Below are positions 25,807-36,159 of a stretch of DNA of 64,000 bases, piece after piece. Position 1 is the first letter of the stretch. Each line of letters opens with the position of its first letter. The notes beneath the pieces are model-generated. The model searched no databases and was not told the DNA's origin. It saw only the letters and a list, made by a program, of their open reading frames with translations. The stretch is from contig NZ_JBMOXA010000004.1 of assembly GCF_049316285.1 (NCBI RefSeq), positions 124,001-188,000 of the forward strand, written 5' to 3'. The position numbers were made by a program, and so were the translations under genes. Source of the DNA: Rhodoferax_B sp049316285. GTDB taxonomy: Bacteria > Pseudomonadota > Gammaproteobacteria > Burkholderiales > Burkholderiaceae_C.

Positions 25807-26342
25807 GCGCCCACAACCATTCGGCCATGCCCTCAGCCCTTTCTCAAACACTTCAGCCACTGCAAACCCAATGGACACGCTTGGCGCCACGCGAGCGCCG
25901 CAGCGTGGCCCTGGCCGGCGCCTTGTTGCTGCTGGCCCTGGTGTGGTGGCTGGCTTTGGCCCCGGCCCTGGCCACGCTGCGCAACGCCGAAGCCCAGCAC
26001 CACACGCTTGATGCGCAGTTGCAAACCATGCAGCGCCTGCAAGCCGAGGCGCAAACCCTGCAAAGCCAACCCAAGATGGGTTTTGAAGAAGCGCTGCGTG
26101 CCCTGGAAGCCTCGGTACGCCAGCGCCTGGGCAGCACGGGCCAGTTGCAGGTGGTCGGTGATCGCGCCACCGTCACCCTGAAAGGTGCATCGGCCGACGC
26201 CCTGGCGCGTTGGCTGGCGCAAGCCCGCATCAACGCGCGGGCCTTGCCCTCCGAGGTGCGCCTGGTGCGCAGCCCAGGTGCCGTGCCCGCCGGCGGCCCC
26301 ACCTGGGATGGCAGCTTGGTGATGAGCCTGCCCTCACGTTGA
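25803..26342 (+). CDS. gspM: Type II secretion inner-membrane protein GspM
   Basis: The 179-residue bitopic protein has a cytosolic N-terminus with LAPRERRSVALAGALLLLAL leading into a membrane helix (about 36-56). A coiled-coil stretch (about 57-90) and a small periplasmic domain follow. It partners GspL and its gene overlaps gspL by four bases (ATGA). Confidence 0.9.
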   Translation: MSAHNHSAMPSALSQTLQPLQTQWTRLAPRERRSVALAGALLLLALVWWLALAPALATLRNAEAQHHTLDAQLQTMQRLQAEAQTLQSQPKMGFEEALRALEASVRQRLGSTGQLQVVGDRATVTLKGASADALARWLAQARINARALPSEVRLVRSPGAVPAGGPTWDGSLVMSLPSR

Positions 26343-26387
26343 TGCACATGCTTTTGCTGACATGCCTTGCTTGAAGCCGTGAACCCG

Positions 26388-27206
26388 ATGCGCCGTACCG
26401 TTTCGTCTGCCACACCAACGCCGCCGGTCGCACCCTGGCGCTGGGCCGGCGCGGGTGCCGCCGTGGGATTGCTGCTGGCCCTGCTGCTGTTTGCGCCGGC
26501 ACGCTGGCTGGCCTCGGCCGTGGCCAGCGCCAGCGCCGGCCAGGTACACCTGGCCGACCCCCGCGGCACGGTATGGGATGGCTCGGCCCAGCTAGTATTG
26601 ACCGGCGGCGCCGGCAGCCGCGACCAGACCGCACTGCCCGAACGCCTGAGCTGGCACATACGCCCAGGCTGGGGGCTCAGCGGTCCGGCCATTCGCACCG
26701 TGTGGCAAGCCCAGTGCTGCATGGCCCAGCCACTACAGGCGGCCTTGGCACCGCGTTGGGCCGGCCTGCAGCTGATGTTGAGCGATGCCAGCGCGGCGCT
26801 GCCCGCCGCCTTGCTGGCGGGCCTGGGCACACCCTGGAACACCTTGCAGCCCGAGGGTGTGTTGCGTCTGTCGACCCGTGCCATGGCAATAGAGGTCAAC
26901 GCCGGCCGTCTGCAGATGAGCGGGCTGGCACTGCTGGAAGCAGAGGCCATCTCTTCGCGCCTGTCCACCGTCAAGCCCATGGGCAGCTACCGTGTCACCA
27001 TGACCGGCGGCCAAACCCTGCGCCTGAAACTTGAAACTCTTGCCAACAGCCCCCTGCAACTCAGCGGCAACGGCGAATGGGTGGGCGGGAGGCTGCGTTT
27101 TCGCGGGGAGGCCACGTCCGCCCCCGACAATCTGAACGCGCTCTCCAATCTTTTGAACATTCTCGGCCGCCGCGAAGGCGACCGCTCTATTCTCCAAGTG
27201 GGTTAA
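26388..27206 (+). CDS. gspN: Type II secretion protein GspN
   Basis: The 272-residue protein has one N-terminal helix (about 19-41) and a periplasmic region with GTVWDGSAQLVL and GRLQMSGLALLEAE, characteristic of GspN. Its exact role is unclear and many systems lack it. The ATG at 26388 is chosen; upstream in-frame TTG and GTG codons are alternatives. It ends four bases before the secretin gene. Confidence 0.88.
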   Translation: MRRTVSSATPTPPVAPWRWAGAGAAVGLLLALLLFAPARWLASAVASASAGQVHLADPRGTVWDGSAQLVLTGGAGSRDQTALPERLSWHIRPGWGLSGPAIRTVWQAQCCMAQPLQAALAPRWAGLQLMLSDASAALPAALLAGLGTPWNTLQPEGVLRLSTRAMAIEVNAGRLQMSGLALLEAEAISSRLSTVKPMGSYRVTMTGGQTLRLKLETLANSPLQLSGNGEWVGGRLRFRGEATSAPDNLNALSNLLNILGRREGDRSILQVG

Positions 27207-27210
27207 CCGC

Positions 27211-29574
27211 ATGACCAAGCCAGATTCCAGCCGCCACCCACTCGCTATGACTTCCATAGCCGCTTGCGCATTGGTAGCGTGCCTGACGGGCACTTTTTCC
27301 TTAAACGCTGTGGCGCAAGCCAACGGCCGCGCCGCCGCACCTGCAGCACGCACCGAGCCCGTCACGCTGAACTTTGCCAACGCCGACATCGAAGCCGTGG
27401 CGCGCACCATGTCGGCCATCACCGGGCGCAACGTGGTGGTTGATCCGCGTGTCAAAGGCAGCATCACCTTGAACACCGAGCGCCCCGTGGCGCCTGGCGT
27501 GGCCTACAACCAGTTCCTGGCGGCGCTGCGCCTGCAGGGCTTCACCATGGTGCAGTCGGCCGGGCTGGACAAAATCGTGCCCGAGGCCGATGCCAAGCTG
27601 CAAGCCGGCCCTGAAACGGTGTCTGCCGCCGGCACACCGGCTGGAGCCGCAGGCAACCAGATCGTCACACAGATCTTCAAACTCAATTACGAGTCGGCCA
27701 ACAACCTGGTGCCGGTGCTGCGCCCGCTGATCAGCCCGAACAACACCATCAACGTGAACCCCGGCAACAACTCGCTGGTGATCACCGACTACGCCGAAAA
27801 CCTGAGCCGCATCAGCCGCATCATCGCGGCGTCGGATGTGTCCAACGCCACCGACCTGGAAGTCATTCCGCTGCGCCACGCGATTGCGTCCGACCTCGTG
27901 CCCCTGCTCACGCGCCTGCTGGAATCGGGCGCTGCCACGGCTGCAGCGGCCGCCACCGCCGGGCAAAGCGACTCTTCCTATAAAACCACGCTGCTGGCCG
28001 AGCCGCGCAGCAACGCCGTGATCCTGCGCGCCGCCAACCCCGCACGCCTGAGCCTGGCACGCAGCCTGATCGCACGCCTGGACCAACCCGCGGCCCAAAG
28101 CAGCGACGGCAAAGGCGCAGACACCGGCAACATCCACGTGGTTTACCTGAAGAACGCCGACGCGACCAAACTCGCCGTGACCTTGCGCGCAGCCATCAGC
28201 AGTGGCAGCCTGGGCAGCAGTGGTGGCACCAGCAGCAGCACCAGCAGCGGCCTGAGTTCCAGCAACAGCAGCAGCGGCCTGAGCAACACCAGCCTGAACA
28301 CCGGCTCCACCAGCAGCACCAGCAGCGCGGGCAATTCCGGCCCCACGCTCAACAGCAGCAACAGCAACCAGCCGTCCACCGGCGGGCAGATCCAGGCCGA
28401 CCCGTCAACCAACTCGCTGATCATCACCGCGCCCGAGCCGCAATACCGGCAGATCCGTGCCGTGATCGACCAGCTCGACGGCCGCCGCGCACAGGTGCTG
28501 GTGGAAAGCCTGATCGTCGAAGTCAACGCCGAGAAGGCCGCGCAGTTCGGTATTCAGTGGCAGGGTGTGCTGGGCAACTCGAACAGCAAGACCATAGGTG
28601 TGCTAGGCACCAACTTCAGCACCGGCGGCACGGCCAACATCATTGACTTGGCGTTGAACGGCTCGAGCATTTCCACCAGCACCACCCTGCCTTCTACCGG
28701 CGCCAACCTGGGTGTGGTGCGTAAGACCGCCGGCGTCTATGTGCTCGGCTTCCTGGCCAACTACCTGCAGACCAACGGCGACGGCAACGTCTTGTCCACG
28801 CCCAACCTGCTGACGCTGGACAACGAAGAAGCCAAGATCGTCATCGGCGAAAACGTGCCCTTCGTCACCGGCTCGTACACCAGCAACAACACCAGCAACG
28901 GCTCGGTCAACCCGTTCACCACCGTGGAGCGCAAGGACGTGGGCCTGACGCTGCGCGTGAAACCGCAGATCAACGAAAACGGCACCGTCAAACTGGTGAT
29001 CTACCAGGAGACTTCGAGCGTCAAGTCGGGCACCGAATTGAACAGCAACGGCCCCACCACCACCAAACGCTCGATTGAATCCACCGTGCTGGTGGACGAC
29101 GGCAACATCGTTGTCATCGGTGGCCTGCTGCAGGACGAATACGCGGGCAACCAGGACAAGGTGCCCTACATCGGCGACGTGCCGGTGCTGGGCCAACTGT
29201 TCAAGAGCGAGGCCCGCTCGCGCAGGAAAACCAATCTGATGGTGTTCCTGCGCCCGGTCGTGATGCGCGACACCAGCGAAACCAACGCCATGTCGATGGA
29301 CCGCTACGACCTGATGCGCGGCGTGCAGGAGCGCAACCAGCCGGCGCAAAACGCCATGCTGCCGGTAAACGAGGCGCCCATACTGAGCACCGTGAACCCC
29401 GCCGCGCCCAACGTCAACACCCCCGGCACGCGCCCCGCGCTGAATCCGCCCAAACCCATGGGCATCAGCACCGAGGTGCGCCTGGATGGCAGCGTGCCAG
29501 TACCTGCAGCAGTGCCCGTAGCCCCTGTGGTCCCAGTGGCCCCTGTCGCCCCCGCCGCCGAGCCCCTGCGTTAA
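27211..29574 (+). CDS. gspD: Type II secretion outer-membrane secretin
   Basis: GspD forms the 15-fold outer-membrane gate. The 787-residue protein has a signal peptide (cleavage near AQA, about residue 36), then N0 (VTLNFANADIEAVARTMSAI) and N1-N3 domains. The secretin domain contains VGENVPFVTGSY-like sequence, VERKDVGLTLRVKPQI and VPVLGQLFKSEARSRRKTNLMVFLRP. A Ser/Gly/Thr/Asn-rich insertion of about 60 residues (about 330-392) interrupts the N3 region, common in this family. The C-terminal tail of about 70 residues is Pro/Ala-rich and may act as the S-domain or pilotin region; no pilotin gene is seen. Confidence 0.96.
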   Translation: MTKPDSSRHPLAMTSIAACALVACLTGTFSLNAVAQANGRAAAPAARTEPVTLNFANADIEAVARTMSAITGRNVVVDPRVKGSITLNTERPVAPGVAYNQFLAALRLQGFTMVQSAGLDKIVPEADAKLQAGPETVSAAGTPAGAAGNQIVTQIFKLNYESANNLVPVLRPLISPNNTINVNPGNNSLVITDYAENLSRISRIIAASDVSNATDLEVIPLRHAIASDLVPLLTRLLESGAATAAAAATAGQSDSSYKTTLLAEPRSNAVILRAANPARLSLARSLIARLDQPAAQSSDGKGADTGNIHVVYLKNADATKLAVTLRAAISSGSLGSSGGTSSSTSSGLSSSNSSSGLSNTSLNTGSTSSTSSAGNSGPTLNSSNSNQPSTGGQIQADPSTNSLIITAPEPQYRQIRAVIDQLDGRRAQVLVESLIVEVNAEKAAQFGIQWQGVLGNSNSKTIGVLGTNFSTGGTANIIDLALNGSSISTSTTLPSTGANLGVVRKTAGVYVLGFLANYLQTNGDGNVLSTPNLLTLDNEEAKIVIGENVPFVTGSYTSNNTSNGSVNPFTTVERKDVGLTLRVKPQINENGTVKLVIYQETSSVKSGTELNSNGPTTTKRSIESTVLVDDGNIVVIGGLLQDEYAGNQDKVPYIGDVPVLGQLFKSEARSRRKTNLMVFLRPVVMRDTSETNAMSMDRYDLMRGVQERNQPAQNAMLPVNEAPILSTVNPAAPNVNTPGTRPALNPPKPMGISTEVRLDGSVPVPAAVPVAPVVPVAPVAPAAEPLR

Positions 29575-29577
29575 ACC

Positions 29578-30966
<1,389 letters not shown>

Positions 30967-31123
30967 CGGCCGGGCTTGCGCGGCCTGCGGGATAGGCCGC
31001 AACCACGCGGTCTTTTGCCATGTTGGGCGAGAAACCAACGCCGGACTGCACCAAACGGCGATTCAGACGTTAACCTAGGCGGCTGTGATTGAATTACAAA
31101 AAATTACTTTTCACCGCAGCCCT

Positions 31124-32176
31124 ATGACGAGCACAACCCGCCGAACGCTTCTCCGTACCGCCAGTGCTGCTGCGGTGGCCGTGGCCTTGCCCCTGCGCGC
31201 GCAAGCCAGCATCACACTCAAATTACACACGTTCTGGCCCGAGCAAGCCGGTGTATGGCGCGAAATCATCCGGCCCTGGATCACCCAGGTGGAACAGGAA
31301 TCCAACGGCCGCCTGCGGATTGAAGCCACCCCCAGCATGAAGCTGGGCGGCACGCCAGCCCAGCTGTACGACCAGGTACGCGAAGGCAAGATCGATCTGA
31401 CCATGAACCTCACCGGCTACACGCCGGGGCGTTTTCCACGCGTCGAAGCGTTCGAGTTGCCCTTCATGATGACGCAGCCCGAAGCCACGTCCAAAGCCCT
31501 GTGGGAATACGTGCAGACCGCCGCCCCCCATGAGTTCAAGGAAGTGCAGTTACTCGCCACCTACGTGCACGGCCCTGGGGTGATCCATGCCGCCGACCGC
31601 GCCGTGCTGAAAGTGGAAGACATGCGCGACCGCAAACTGCGCAGCCCCACGCGCCAGGTCAATCGCCTGCTGACTTTTCTGGGCAGCACCTCGCTGAGCA
31701 TGCCGGTGACCGAGATCCCCGACGCCATGGGCAAAGGCCTGATCAACGGCTGTGTCGTGCCGTGGGAAATCCTGCCGTCGTTCAAGGGCCAGCAGCTCAC
31801 CAAATTCCACGCCGAATTTGCCAGCGCGGGTGGCAGCCTCTACACCAGCACCTTCATGTTTGTGATGAACAAGGCGCGTTACAGCGCCCTGCCGGCCGAC
31901 CTGCGCAAGGTGATAGACAACAACTCCGGCATGGGCCCGTCGGGCCGCTTCGGCAAAACCATGCAGGCGCTGGACGTGATCGGCCGTGAAGCGGCGGTGA
32001 AGAACGGCAACAGCATCGTCACACTGAACGTGGCCGAAGCGCGCAAGTTCCGCAGCATGTCGCGCCTGGTCGAGGTGGAGTGGGCCGAGGCCATGGATCA
32101 GTCCGGCGCCAGCGGCTACCGCCTGCTGGACACCGCGCGGGGCCTGATCGACCAGCACACACGCAGCACAAGCTGA
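31124..32176 (+). CDS. TRAP-type periplasmic substrate-binding protein (DctP family), orphan
   Basis: The 350-residue receptor starts MTSTTRRTLLRTASAAAVAV, a twin-arginine-like signal ending near LRAQA. It has the DctP pattern: TLKLHTFWPEQAGVWREIIRPWI, a GGTPAQLYDQVREGKIDLT motif, and the substrate-arginine region RKLRSPTRQVNRLL. DctP receptors deliver carboxylates to a DctQM membrane pair, which is absent here. It lies between gspE and gspF with a 157-base gap on its 5' side, so it is probably a separate transcription unit. The ligand is unknown. Confidence 0.9.
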   Translation: MTSTTRRTLLRTASAAAVAVALPLRAQASITLKLHTFWPEQAGVWREIIRPWITQVEQESNGRLRIEATPSMKLGGTPAQLYDQVREGKIDLTMNLTGYTPGRFPRVEAFELPFMMTQPEATSKALWEYVQTAAPHEFKEVQLLATYVHGPGVIHAADRAVLKVEDMRDRKLRSPTRQVNRLLTFLGSTSLSMPVTEIPDAMGKGLINGCVVPWEILPSFKGQQLTKFHAEFASAGGSLYTSTFMFVMNKARYSALPADLRKVIDNNSGMGPSGRFGKTMQALDVIGREAAVKNGNSIVTLNVAEARKFRSMSRLVEVEWAEAMDQSGASGYRLLDTARGLIDQHTRSTS

Positions 32177-32470
32177 CGGACAGCGGCCTCGGCCGCTGTT
32201 GCGCGGTGGCCATGAAATACACATGGCGCAACACCCGCAAGGCCACGACAAGCCCAACACCCACACGGTGACGATATTGGCCGTCGGCGCTTGACCGCCG
32301 AATTGCATCAGCTCGCGGTTTAAGGGCTACGCTGAAACCATTGCAGCAACGGCCCCACTAAAACCAACTTGCTTTCTCAAATACCCGGACAAATTCAAAT
32401 GAATAGTCATTAAGCTTTCATGGCGATTGCAAAGACTGCGCGGCTACCCATTTTTTCTTCTAGCTCGCGT
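32177..32470. other. Intergenic gap without recognisable features
   Basis: These 294 bases lie between the TRAP receptor gene and the PAP2-type lipoprotein gene. The last 130 bases are more AT-rich and should hold the promoter of the downstream gene, but I could not define -35 and -10 boxes, a hairpin terminator or a small gene. Confidence 0.4.
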
Positions 32471-34651
32471 ATGCAAATTTCTGTTCGGTTTCCCACACAT
32501 CAAAAAAAATTCGCACTGCACGCCACCGCCCTGGCAACCTTGTTGACCCTGGCGGCCTGCGGTGGCGGCGGTGAACAGATGATCGCGCCGGAAGCTGCCG
32601 CATATGCCATTCCCGGCCCACCAGCAGGGCTAGGCACCGAGGTGATCAACGTGACGCCGCAAGCGGCCACCAACATGCCGGCGTCGCGCACCGACGTGCC
32701 CAAGTTCCGTGAAGATGCCACCGTCTACAACTCCGGCAGGCATGACGCAACACCTGCGGGCAACAACGCCTGTTATGGCGACAACACCACCAACTCCACG
32801 CTGCGCTTTTTGTCGGGCTTCCTTGATATCTGGGAACCTTCCGAACGCAAGATGAACGGTTTCAGAGCGTCGGACTACGCGGGCATCTTTGCCAACGGTT
32901 CCAGCACCGCGGATTTGAATGTGGCCGGCCTGGAAGCGTGCGACATGTTTGCGCTCACCAGCTGGAACGGCATCTGGCATGTGCTCACGTCGGACAACAC
33001 CAACGGCACACTGGGCCAAGCCCCCAGCGGCGGCACCACAGGGACGATTAAAAACAATGCCCTGTTCCTGCAGAACATGGCGTACTCCTCCAAGCTGACC
33101 ACGCAAACCAGCTATACCGCGGCGCAGAAAACAGAGATCGTGCAGGATGACACCGGCAACAAGATCACCCGTACGGTGATGGGCGGATCGCTGGGTCCAC
33201 TGGGACAAGCCTGGAACGATCTGGCGAAAAATCCTGCGACCGGATGGGGCACCACAAATAGCGTCGCCAACCCCGAGTTCGGTGCCGTGCTCACCTTTGT
33301 CGACAACGCCACCGTTGGCAACATTGCTTCTGACAATGGCCCCAAGGGCTTCTACAAGTTCGCCCGCCCCTATCGCTGGTCTGCGGCGGACAGCAGCCTG
33401 CCTGTGGTCACCGTATTGCCCGAACTGCTGACACGCCGCGCAAACGGCGCCAATGCGGCAGCCGCACAAACCAGTGCGCAACAAGACTCCGACTTCCCCA
33501 GTGGCCACACGGCCGAATTCGTGCGCTACTCGACGGCCATTGCCTACGTGGCGCCGCAGCGCTTCCACGAAGCGGTGGCACGTGGCCTGGAAGCCGGTGA
33601 AAACCGCATCCGTGCGGGCATGCACTCGGCACTTGGCGTCATGGGCGGTCGCATGCTCGGCTCGTCGGTCTGGATGCCGTTTTTGAAAGGCGCAGGCGAT
33701 CGCGGATTGGTCTATACCGAAGCGCAACGCCTGGCGGTGTTCACGCAAGCGCAAGCGCAGCTGCGTGCCAAGGTGGGCGCAAGCGACGGCGTGGAACTAT
33801 GGAATGTGGCGCACTCGGCAAGCGTCAGCGACGACCGTTTCGCAGATTTTGCCGCCGCCAAAGCCGACTACTTGCGACGCCTGACCTTCGGCTTTGCACA
33901 AGACAGCAGCAAGGTCGGCAAGCCTGCCGTGGTGCCCAAGGGCATGGAAACACTGCTAGAAACCCGCTTCCCCTATCTGAGCGCAGACCAGCGGCGCGCC
34001 GTGCTGAAAACCACCGCCATTGGTTCGGGCTACCCGGTGCTGGATGACGAAGAAGGCTTTGGTCGCCTGAACCTTTTTGACGCAGCCAGCGGCTACGGCA
34101 ACTTCGAGGCCGACGTGACCGTCACCATGAACAACAGCACTGAAGGCTTTTGTGTCTCGGGCTTTTGCACCTTCGACCGCTGGCGCAATGACATCGGCGG
34201 TGCAGGCAAGTTGACCAAACGCGGAACCGGTACCTTGGCATTAACAGGCGCCAACAAGTACAGCGGCGGGACCATTGTGTCGGCAGGCACCTTGCGTGCT
34301 GACTCGGCCAGCGCCATGGGCACGGGTGCGGTGTATGTCGATGGCGGCACGCTGGCCACCAACGGCACCCAAGTCAATGTGACGGGCAGCTACACACAAA
34401 AGTCCGGCACGCTGAACTTAGCGCTCTCCAGCAACACCGCTGGCACCCTGGTGGTGGGCGACCACGCCGCATTGGCAGGTGCGCTGAAGCTGACTTTTGC
34501 CAATGGCTACACACCCAAGGCTGGCGACCAGATCGTGGTGCTGACCGCCAAGGGCGTGCACAACAAGTTCGACAGCGTGGCTGTGGACGGCTTTGCCAAG
34601 TCCACCGTCACCTATGGCGCGACCAGTGTGACCATTACGCTGGCCAGTTAA
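32471..34651 (+). CDS. PAP2-family phosphatase lipoprotein with C-terminal autotransporter-type beta-strand repeat
   Basis: The 726-residue product starts MQISVRFPTHQKK and has a lipoprotein signal with lipobox LAAC and a GGGG tether. The central part holds the type-2 phosphatidic acid phosphatase/haloperoxidase motifs: K-x-x-RP in FYKFARPYRW, PSGH in SDFPSGHTAEF (about 343-346), and an R-x3-H segment in IRAGMHSALGVMGGR. At about 576-635 a passenger-associated repeat appears (GKLTKRGTGTLALTGAN, YSGGTIVSAGTLRA), then beta-rich sequence to the end. No beta-barrel translocator is visible. Likely a surface or periplasmic acid phosphatase or vanadium-type haloperoxidase. It sits inside the T2SS locus. 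Confidence 0.82.
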   Translation: MQISVRFPTHQKKFALHATALATLLTLAACGGGGEQMIAPEAAAYAIPGPPAGLGTEVINVTPQAATNMPASRTDVPKFREDATVYNSGRHDATPAGNNACYGDNTTNSTLRFLSGFLDIWEPSERKMNGFRASDYAGIFANGSSTADLNVAGLEACDMFALTSWNGIWHVLTSDNTNGTLGQAPSGGTTGTIKNNALFLQNMAYSSKLTTQTSYTAAQKTEIVQDDTGNKITRTVMGGSLGPLGQAWNDLAKNPATGWGTTNSVANPEFGAVLTFVDNATVGNIASDNGPKGFYKFARPYRWSAADSSLPVVTVLPELLTRRANGANAAAAQTSAQQDSDFPSGHTAEFVRYSTAIAYVAPQRFHEAVARGLEAGENRIRAGMHSALGVMGGRMLGSSVWMPFLKGAGDRGLVYTEAQRLAVFTQAQAQLRAKVGASDGVELWNVAHSASVSDDRFADFAAAKADYLRRLTFGFAQDSSKVGKPAVVPKGMETLLETRFPYLSADQRRAVLKTTAIGSGYPVLDDEEGFGRLNLFDAASGYGNFEADVTVTMNNSTEGFCVSGFCTFDRWRNDIGGAGKLTKRGTGTLALTGANKYSGGTIVSAGTLRADSASAMGTGAVYVDGGTLATNGTQVNVTGSYTQKSGTLNLALSSNTAGTLVVGDHAALAGALKLTFANGYTPKAGDQIVVLTAKGVHNKFDSVAVDGFAKSTVTYGATSVTITLAS

Positions 34652-34666
34652 ACAAGCCTAAGGCTC

Positions 34667-34702
34667 AAGGGCCTGTGCGGCTTTGCCGCGCAGGCCCTTT
34701 AT
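34667..34702 (+). terminator. Probable intrinsic terminator after the PAP2 lipoprotein gene
   Basis: AAGGGCCTGTGCGG (34667-34680) pairs with CCGCGCAGGCCCTT (34686-34699) around a five-base loop with one mismatch, ending in a short TTT. The strong stem is 16 bases after the stop codon; the T-tract is short, so termination may be incomplete. Confidence 0.65.
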
Positions 34703-34813
34703 GCATGCTGCACCTTTGAGACACGCAACCCCTTGTGCGCACGATGGGCCAGAGGGGAATTCGCCACATCTCCCCGTGCGCTAACATCACGGCTCCTTCA
34801 CGCGACATCCGCC

Positions 34814-36037
34814 ATGCCTGCCTACGCCTTCGAAGCCCTTGACACCAACGGTCAGCCCCGCAAAGGCGTGATGGAGGCCGACACCGCCAAAGCCGTGCGC
34901 AGCCTGCTGCGCGCCCAGGCCCTGGTGCCGCTGGCGGTGCAGCCGGTGAACACTGGCGCCACAGGTGCCGGCGCCAGCGCCACGGCTTGGCTGCAGCGCC
35001 GCGTCTACAGCCCCTCCGGCCTGGCGATCTGGACTCGGCAACTCGCCGGGCTGGTGGGCTCGGGCCTGCCGCTGGAACGCGCGCTCACGGCCCTGGCCGA
35101 TGAAGCCGAAGAAGAAAACCAACGCAACCTGCTGGCCGCCCTGCGCGCCGAAGTCAACGCCGGCGCCTCGTTTGCCAAGGCGCTGGGCCAGCATCCACGC
35201 GAGTTCTCCAGCATCTACGTGGCGGTGATTGGCGCGGGTGAACAAAGCGGCAGCCTGGCCGTGGTGCTGGAGCGCCTGGCCGACGACCTGGAAGAGCGCC
35301 AGGCGCTCAAGGCCAAGCTGATTGGCGCATCGCTTTACCCGGCCATCGTCACCTTGGTGGCGATTGTCATCGTGCTGTTTTTGGTGGGTTACGTGGTGCC
35401 GCAAGTGGCCAACGTGTTTGCCGGCACCAAACGTGCACTGCCCTTTCTCACCGTGGCCATGCTGGCCATCAGCGACTTTGTGCGTAACTACGGTTGGGCC
35501 TTGTTGATTGCGCTGGTGCTGTTCGGCATCTTCGCCAGGCTGGCGCTGGCCAGACCGACCATACGCGAAAAGTTCGACGCCGCTTTTTTGACTTTGCCCC
35601 TGGTGGGCCGCCTGGCACGCGGCTACAACGCCGCGCGTTTTGCCGGCACGCTGGCCATGCTGGCCTCGGCGGGTGTGCCCATGCTGCGCGCCTTGCAGGC
35701 CGCAGCCGAAACCCTGAACAACACCGCCATGCGCGCCGACGCCTTGGACGCCTTGGTGCTGGTGCGTGAAGGTGCGCCGCTGGCCTCGGCCATGGCGCAG
35801 AAGAAACGTTTTCCCGGCCTGGTGAGCATGTTCGCGCGCCTGGGTGAACAAACCGGCCAGTTGCCGCTGATGCTGCAACGCGCCGCCAACCAGCTCAGCA
35901 CCGAAGTGCAGCGCCGCGCCATGGCCTTGGCGACGATTCTGGAGCCGCTGCTGATTGTGGTCATGGGCCTGGTGGTGATGCTGATTGTGCTGGCGGTGCT
36001 GATGCCCATCATCCAGCTCAACCAATTCGCCCGGTAG
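34814..36037 (+). CDS. gspF: Type II secretion inner-membrane platform protein GspF
   Basis: GspF is the polytopic core of the T2SS platform. The 407-residue protein starts MPAYAFEALDTNGQPRKGVMEAD, the family opening. It has two repeated T2SSF domains, each with a helix pair: LVGSGLPLERALTALADEAE in the first, and LASAGVPMLRALQAAAETL with the C-terminal LLIVVMGLVVMLIVLAVLMP helix in the second. It is separated from gspE by about 3.85 kb carrying two unrelated-looking genes, and must have its own promoter. Confidence 0.95.
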   Translation: MPAYAFEALDTNGQPRKGVMEADTAKAVRSLLRAQALVPLAVQPVNTGATGAGASATAWLQRRVYSPSGLAIWTRQLAGLVGSGLPLERALTALADEAEEENQRNLLAALRAEVNAGASFAKALGQHPREFSSIYVAVIGAGEQSGSLAVVLERLADDLEERQALKAKLIGASLYPAIVTLVAIVIVLFLVGYVVPQVANVFAGTKRALPFLTVAMLAISDFVRNYGWALLIALVLFGIFARLALARPTIREKFDAAFLTLPLVGRLARGYNAARFAGTLAMLASAGVPMLRALQAAAETLNNTAMRADALDALVLVREGAPLASAMAQKKRFPGLVSMFARLGEQTGQLPLMLQRAANQLSTEVQRRAMALATILEPLLIVVMGLVVMLIVLAVLMPIIQLNQFAR

Positions 36038-36159
36038 TTGTTAAACACCCCAGGCTTGCCCACTGCGTGTGGCCTGCTTGCCCTTGCAGGGGCGCCGCCA
36101 GCGGCCCGACGTAAGACAAAATCAGCGCAACCTGGCATCTAAAGTTACGAGAACTTCTT

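Noticed and set aside
23860..25890. A 676-codon minus-strand open frame across gspK and gspL
   Set aside because: Same artefact: antisense to a continuous T2SS operon with coupled starts, low-complexity translation and no ribosome site.
31124..34702. A mobile-element insertion between gspE and gspF
   Set aside because: No transposase, integrase, terminal repeat or target duplication was seen, and base composition resembles the surroundings.
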